This document shows positions 43,686 to 49,548 of a stretch of DNA of 49,548 nucleotides, piece by piece. A program made the translations under genes and the position numbers. Position 1 is the first letter of the stretch. Each line of letters opens with the position of its first letter. The notes beneath the pieces are model-generated. The model ran no database searches, was not told the origin of the DNA, and was given only the letters and a program-made list of their open reading frames with translations. This stretch comes from Chara braunii (lineage: Eukaryota; Streptophyta; Charophyceae; Charales; Characeae). The DNA is taken from assembly GCA_003427395.1 (NCBI GenBank), contig BFEA01000391.1:919740-969287 (forward strand). The letters are read 5' to 3'.

Positions 43686-44370
43686 GCTTGGGGTGCATTT
43701 TGACAAAATTTGTGTTTAAAGTAAGTAAAGCTTGACCAGTATGGAGGAGATTACTTGCAAGGACTAGTTAGGATTCAGCTTGGATGATAAATGAAACAGT
43801 TTTATGAGCTACTTTTGAATGTGTAACCTTGAAAGAATTAATTGTGAAAGGGCATTGGCAAGGGACATGAGTTCAGAATTAGTTGGGACGGTTGGGTTGT
43901 GAACGTTGGACGAGACAAAGATTGCATTTTGGAATGGAAACTATGAATTTGGATTGATTGAGCAAGAAAAGGCATTGAGTATCAGTTGAGTACAAGAGAG
44001 GTTAGAGAACCTATGGGTAGAGCGGGATGAGGATGTCCTCCCCTAGGAGCCTAATCCAACCAAGTTTAAGTCATGTCACAAAGAGACGAGATTGTGCTGA
44101 GTGAGCAAGAGTGAAAAAGACAAGAGAGCCCCACGTTATGAGCTATGGTTGAACGATCGGGTGGGTTAGCGCTGCCGGAGGAAGAAAGTCGTCGTCTAAG
44201 CGCTAGACATTAAGTCGGATGTATGCATGAGGACACTGGAACCAGCAAGTTGCATTGAGGAAAGAATGAAAGATATTGCATGCTGAAAACTAAAAAGATG
44301 GTCACTTTTCTAACCCCCCTAGTAAAAGATGGGATCTGTGTCCTCGAAGCCCACCCCCTCGGACGCTAGC
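43686..44370. other. Region without a recognised gene
   Basis: Purine-rich plus strand with only short open frames and no motif. Confidence 0.4.
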
Positions 44371-44580
44371 ATTGAGAATGGAAAGGAATGACCCTAACTA
44401 GACTGTTCGAATTGAAAATGGGAAGGAATGACCATAACTAGGCTGTTCGAATTGAGAATGGAAAAAAAAGACCCTAACCAGGCTGTTCAACTTGAGAATG
44501 GAAAGGAATGACCCTGACGAGGCTGTTCGACTCGACTTGAGAATGAAAAAAAATGACCCTAAGTAGGTTATTCGACTTGG
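44371..44580. repeat. 40-bp tandem repeat, five copies
   Basis: TTGAGAATGGAAAGGAATGA followed by a CCCTAACTAGGCTGTTCGA-like half forms each unit. Starts are near 44371, 44411, 44451, 44491 and 44536; the last is 45 bp on because of a small insertion. Confidence 0.9.
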
Positions 44581-44659
44581 AATAACAAAATGGTCCCTTA
44601 TAAGGGTCTTTTTTTTTTAATGGGCACTGGATCCCCTTGCATGACGTCTTGAAAAAGAC

Positions 44660-45230
44660 TGATTGAGAATGAAATGGAATGAGTAATGTGGATGGAAAAG
44701 GCCGGTGGAACGGTCATTGAAATAGCCATGAGAAAGGTTGAAAGAGATGGAATGTGAATGAAAAAGACCGGTGGGACGGTCATTGAAATAGCCATGAGAA
44801 AGGTTGAAAGAGAAGGATGAGGATGAAAAAGGCCGGTGGGACGGTCATTGAAAAAGTCATGAGAAAGGTTGAAAGAGAAGGATGAGAATGGAAAAGGCCG
44901 ACGGGATGGTCATTGAAGTAGTTAAAAGAGAAGGATGAGAATGGAAAAGGCCGATGTGTTGGTCATTAAAAAAACTTAAAAAAAAAGAAGGATTGAGAAC
45001 GGAAGGATCGACGGGTTGTACGAAAGAGGCAGGCGTCAGAATGAGAAAGATGAATGGTTGGGAAGACCGATGGGTCCGCCATGAGAAATGACTTGTGAGA
45101 AAAGATGGAGGATTGAGGATGAATCGATGGGTCGATCATGAGAAGTGGCCTTAATGAAAAGATGCTACCAGATCAGCCATGAGAATCAGCCTTGAGAAAA
45201 AGTTGGAAAAAACATTGGATTGAACGTTTG
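44660..45230. repeat. About 65-bp tandem repeat, degenerating to the right
   Basis: The unit is GGCCGGTGGGACGGTCATTG, a short A/T part, CCATGAGAAAGGTTGAAAGA and a GAAGGATGAGRATG end. Clear copies start near 44701, 44767, 44832 and 44896; shorter, more diverged ones follow to about 45230. Confidence 0.85.
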
Positions 45231-47395
45231 CCCGATAATTGAAAATTTCATTGCATAAACAGGGAACCCTAGGCAAATTGAAAAGAGGTCGCCGGATCGA
45301 TCATGAAAATAGTAAGAGATTGAGCCTTCCTCCTTCTTCTAGTCTCAGGCCTCAGCATGAGCGGGATATTGGTGTCTGCACATGACTCTGGGACCTCTAC
45401 CCCATAGGGAAATGTCCAAGCGCGACCTGTTCCTCATAAGTAGGACATCAGGTTAAAGGGTCAAGGTATCGGATACGATAGTCGACATCCGAAACCAGCT
45501 CCGGCAACGAGCTTTAGCGGGAGGGTTCAAATTGTTCCTCGCGCTGAGTTCCTAAATGTCTAGGGCGCCAAGATGGGCCGATGGTTTGCTCTTCTAAGTC
45601 TTGATGACCCTCACCAACCACATGCCACGTCATTGAGGGGCGGCCTAGCCGTTTGGGAATAACATAGACTGCTCGCGTTAAGTCAAGCGGCATCGTCCAC
45701 AGGAAGGTCGGAGCGAGGTACCGGGTGGAGGCCGCCACCAGCACAGGGCATTGACACCGCCCTACCGAAACATTACAACCGTTCCGGGGACTAACCGCGA
45801 GATCTTCGTAACTGCACTCGCAAACTAATAGAGAGCCTCAACGCTCTTGAGAAGGAAGAGGCCGGATCCATAAAACTTATTACTTGGGAGGAACGATTCA
45901 CGAGGGAGCCACTTATGGTATGATGGGGTCCTGGGAGGCGTGGACCGAAACCACCTAACGGATGCGAGGAGGTACCTCAATGGTGATGCCCATCTCCAAA
46001 GAAGTGGTCGTCGGACTAAAGTAGAGAATGAGGTGAGTTATCAGCAAGGGGAGGACTGGTCACCCTTCCTTTTAGGGGCTGATGGGCTGACATCTGTCTA
46101 CCTAGTTGGCAGGCAAGGTCTACGTACCTCCAAGTGAGAATCAGTTGTGCAATGAGGACATCACGATTGAGTGGGGGGAAGGTATGCCATCTACTTAATG
46201 ACAAAGCGTGTGAAAAGAACAACAGTCAAAGGTACGCGAAAGTATGAGAGTTTGGGTTTGAGAAAGACCTAGCAAGGGGTCATGAGAGAAATGCGTGTGA
46301 AAATGATTGAGCTTGGGCTTGAGACAGTGAGCGCAAAAATGCTAGGAAGTTGGAAATCGGACTGGTCCAAAGGGGACTAAAGGAAAAAAATCGTTGACTA
46401 AGAGAGAGGTCAATTAACTCAACCAGAACGATTGCATGACCATGAGAAGAGGATGGATTGACTGTGCATGGAAAAATGATTGAGGAAGTAAGCCAAGAGC
46501 AAAGGAAGGAAGCATAGGCATGTGGTAAGGGTTATGTGTTGACCTCCGGATGAGGGATTGTATTGGCATTTGCACTTATGTTTGATTGTGCAGGTGAGTA
46601 GCTTGGGATGACTTGAGCGGGATTGGGCCAGGGATGTGCCGGCAAAGAGGAATGGATGGGAAAAAGGACTATGGGGCCCTAGCGTAAACTCTACCTTGTG
46701 AATGGGGCCTTGGTGTATGAAGTTTTGAGTATGGACTGGGGGATGAATGAATTCTCGTTTGATTGAAGTGTGAAGTAGCTTTTGTGTGCCTATGAAGGCC
46801 CCGAAAGGACTAAGGGGTATGCACCAATGGCAATGGATGGAATGTGTGGAACACGAAATGCATAAGGGCGAAGGGGGAAGATGGCAACGATGCGCCCCGA
46901 TGATGCCACAAGACTGTTGCTTTAGGGAAAAGGTGCGTGGCCTAAGGATGACGTGTAGCCTACGCACAAAAGAAGAAAAATTATCAATGAACCCCTCCCT
47001 TGGACTGCTTGAGTATTGAAAGGAGCATTTGCCTGAGAACACAACCAATAATAAAAACATTTGCACTTGCGAAATGATTAAGCGAGAATACCACCTGGCG
47101 TGAGGGTTGAGCTACATCCTCAATGTTAAAGCTCTCTCGCTCGATGGCCCACCCCCATCCATCTCAAAGCACTAGGTGGGGGTGGCCCTGTGACGAATGG
47201 CCCGCGCCCGGAGCATGAGCGTGGGCGGGCCGAGCCAACTCGGACCCGCAGTGGGGTCGGCACTGTCTCGAAAGTCTAACGGGGTTAGGCCCTACAACGG
47301 ATTAAAAGGAGGAGGACACCATCAAGAAACAAAACGCTGCCCTGCGTTCCTATTTCCCACTTGCGACGACCGGAGAAAATTTATAGAAACTAGGC
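45231..47395. other. Long stretch without a recognised gene
   Basis: Several frames up to 215 codons are open (the longest on the minus strand, 46419-47066, Ser/His/Phe-rich), but none shows a domain or motif I recognise. The GC-rich stretch 47130-47290 has GTGGGGGTGG and GGGCGGGCCGAG words. A host exon could be hidden here. Confidence 0.35.
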
Positions 47396-49095
47396 ATGAA
47401 ATTTTTTGAGAAATGGGAAACGGGTAGATTGTTGGGCCAGGACGGAGCAAAGTGCATCGTGAGGAAGAAGAAGGTCAGAAATGTCAAGTCAAGGGTCGCC
47501 TACATCGACAACGACAAGTTGGGCAGGAAGTAGATTGTTTACAACGTCACTCTCGAGCCGCCGACGAAAAAAGGCAAGAAGGAGAAAGAGAAGGGCGATT
47601 GGTTCGTGCAAGTGCCTAAGTCCAGACACACATTGTTGGAAAGCAATGGAATCCCTCACGGACAACGGAAAGTGTCGCGTCCTTCAGAAGGTGCTCGCTT
47701 GCGAGTCGCTTGCGAGGTGGTTTGGGTCCAAGCCGGTTCCGCCTCTTTGGCGAAGTTGGGGAAGCCCAGTGTGCAGGAAATAGTGCAGTTGGTGAAGTGT
47801 GACCGTGTGTTGGTGCGGTTGTGGAACTACTACCAATTCAAGCACGAGGAGAGGCTGGATGCGGATTTGATCTGAAAGTACCCTTTCCTGAAAAAAAAAG
47901 TCTTGCAATCCTCAAAGAGTTCGAAAGTCGTGGATTGAATGGCAATCTGTGGGACGGTAGCAGGAAACACATTTCTGACTCCTCGCTGTTCAAGGATTGT
48001 CCGCCGTACATGGGCTGCGACGAGGACCAATCGATTGAGGCCACGGAAAAATTGGTCAGCCACGGGAAGTTGTCCTTCGACTGGAAAAACAAAGTTCTCT
48101 CCATGTTGACTGGCAGTAGACTTAAGAGTCGGGAGATCGTGCTTGTCAAAGGCATGGTGCACATACTATGGAGAGACACGGGGTATGTGATATTAATTGC
48201 ACTGTTCGGCAACGATCCTTTGGAGGTAGAGATTAGGAGTGCCGAGCAGAAGGAGGCGGTGGTTGCCACAAAGTGCCACACATTTATTCTTGATCTGTGC
48301 GAACGGTTGACGTGGAGATGCGGAAACCGCAAATGTTCGAGACTTTGAATTCTCATCTTCATACGAGGTGTCTGTCGTATTGGACGCTCGTTGTTTTCGT
48401 GCTGCGGCAGTACAACCTCTCGTTTCTGGCCAGCATGCACCATCTTTCTTTCGTGAAGCTACTGGAAGGGAAGTGGGTGAGGAAAATTCAGCAGAAGAAA
48501 ACCTTCCCCGCCACAAACAATTTGTACACGGAAGACGACCGCATGTGCATCCTCTTCAAGGACTATGATTTGTGCGAGAACACACTCGTCGTTCAGGAGG
48601 GAAGGCTGTCGGTGGGTGTTGTTGCTGCGGTGCAGTTGTCTCAGAGGGTTACCCAAACGAATGTCTCAGAAATTCCCTCCACGCCTTGCAACTGGTCGTT
48701 GACTGCGTCTGAATGACGGGACAGTATCTATAAGGACATTGAATGCAATCCGACCCAGTTCGTTGGTCTTCTCGATTTCATCCGCAAAAAGAGAGGGTAT
48801 CGCTTTCCTTTTGAAGCCGCACGCGCAAAGTGTTTGGGAACTATTGAAGGAAGGTCGGCACGTTGTCGCGATGGAAGGGAACTCCGAACTGTAGCAATTC
48901 ACGATGCAATTCGTCAAAAGCGAGGTCAACTTGGGGGCCCACAATTGCGAGTTCATGGTCAAGAAGGCGAAACGGAATCACGTGTGGAGCAACAAGACGG
49001 ACATGTGGTTCAAGTTGAGTGAGAGGAAGAGGAACAAGATATACAACTTATTGTTTCTCGAAACGTGGCCGACAAAGGACTCTGATACCGAGTAC
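47396..49095 (+). pseudogene. Decayed gene of unknown family, about 560 codons
   Basis: Coding character persists over 1.7 kb on the plus strand. From ATG 47396 (MKFFEKWETGRLLGQDGAKC) the frame has TAG 47531 and TGA 47873, then shifts at an A9 run (47891-47899) into a frame with FESRGLNGNLWDGSRKHIS and WKNKVLSMLTGSRLKSREIV, shifts again near 48310 (LSYWTLVVFVLRQYNLSFLA), meets TGA 48714, and shifts near 48830 into VWELLKEGRHVVAM and VNLGAHNCEFMVKKAKRNHV. The N-terminal part is Lys-rich with WFVQVPKSRHTLLESNG. I recognise no family. Its multi-kilobase repeat setting suggests a mobile-element gene, possibly related to the frames at 25770-30023, but direct similarity is not visible. Confidence 0.5.
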
Positions 49096-49548
49096 ATGAG
49101 TCGTAAGGAACTGTGTGACTCTCCGTACGACGTACGGGGGGTTTCTCGTACGGCCGTACGGCCGGTCTCGTACGGAGTGACGAACCCCCCCCGAAACAAA
49201 ACGTAAAAAAAAATATATATATATATGGGGGTGTAGAGCTTTTCGTGCTCTACACCTATGTGTCCCCGGCGGTCGCGGTCACCGCGGGCATGACCGCAGC
49301 CCATGCGGTCGACCGCGGGCCCGCGGTCATGACCGCGGCGGCCGCGGTCGAAAAACGTGTGCCGCGGGCAGGGGAGGGGGGCTACCCGAGGTCGGGGTCG
49401 GGATTCCGGGGGCGCACCCCAAGCCCCACCCCCCTACATTGAAAAAAAAGAAAAAGACTTAAAAACGGGGGGTCCATTTTAGGGGGGGGGGAAGAAAAAT
49501 AATGGACCCCCTTTCATTGTTTTTTTTTTTACTTTTTTTTTCCGTTGT
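49096..49548. repeat. GC-rich palindromic terminal region
   Basis: In order: CGTACGGCCGTACGGCCG-type palindromes (49125-49180) between GGGGGGTTT and GAACCCCCC; an AT run; a hairpin GTGTAGAGC-N7-GCTCTACAC (49231-49255); a block of GCGGTC/GACCGC words (about 49266-49352); and GGGGGTCCATT (about 49467-49477) inverted as AATGGACCCCC (49501-49511). No gene. It may be a non-autonomous element cut by the window end. Confidence 0.65.

Noticed and set aside
46419-47066. 215-codon minus-strand frame as a host gene
   Set aside because: No motif or domain is visible and the composition is unusual; I could not support a function, so it is only mentioned in the regional note.
4449-48716. Possible use of TGA as a Trp codon by the host
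   Set aside because: TAG and TAA stops and frameshifts occur in the same frames, so decay explains the pattern better than a changed genetic code.

Overview
The window looks like repeat-dense nuclear DNA from a large eukaryotic genome. I see no operons, no rRNA genes, and no intact single-copy host gene that I recognise. A chromodomain-bearing Ty3/Gypsy element, a Penelope-like retroelement with its GIY-YIG endonuclease ahead of the reverse transcriptase, hAT-like elements with 8-bp target duplications and many satellites fit a green-lineage genome. A charophyte alga such as Chara is my best guess; it is an inference, not shown by the sequence. One short assembly gap (38 N) lies at 32691-32728.

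Layout. (1) 648-9597: a structurally complete but coding-dead Ty3/Gypsy chromovirus: two LTRs of about 1.03 kb, a primer binding site, gag, protease, RT, RNase H, integrase, chromodomain-like end and polypurine tract, set in a GATT microsatellite. (2) 9661-22215: satellites, microsatellites and degenerate tandem arrays, many carrying a 24-bp palindrome-like motif (GAAGTTCG-N8-CGAACTTC), plus a 487-bp hAT-like MITE at 21431-21917. (3) 23829-30023: a 2.6-kb unit duplicated in tandem, each copy with a tRNA-like sequence, a cluster of the palindromes and decayed reading frames of unknown family; the second copy runs on into a 415-codon decayed frame. (4) 30024-34446: purine-rich DNA with recurring stem-loops, the gap, and a roughly 91-bp tandem array. 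(5) 34447-41941: a Penelope-like element on the minus strand with LTR-like repeats of about 723 bp at both ends, ORF1, GIY-YIG, then RT; a 1837-bp hAT-like element with a foldback inside it splits the RT. (6) 41939-49548: a Ty3/Gypsy integrase tail, charged decayed frames, 40-, 42-, 50- and 65-bp tandem repeats, a second decayed gene of unknown family (47396-49095), and a GC-rich palindromic end.

The elements form a nested record of insertion: hAT into PLE, PLE between pieces of LTR-element-like sequence, and a foldback within the hAT. Reading frames across the window are broken by stops that often sit where Trp is expected (TGG to TGA), which suggests G-to-A decay of silenced, methylated repeats. 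The two unknown decayed genes and the dispersed palindrome are the parts least explained by known families.
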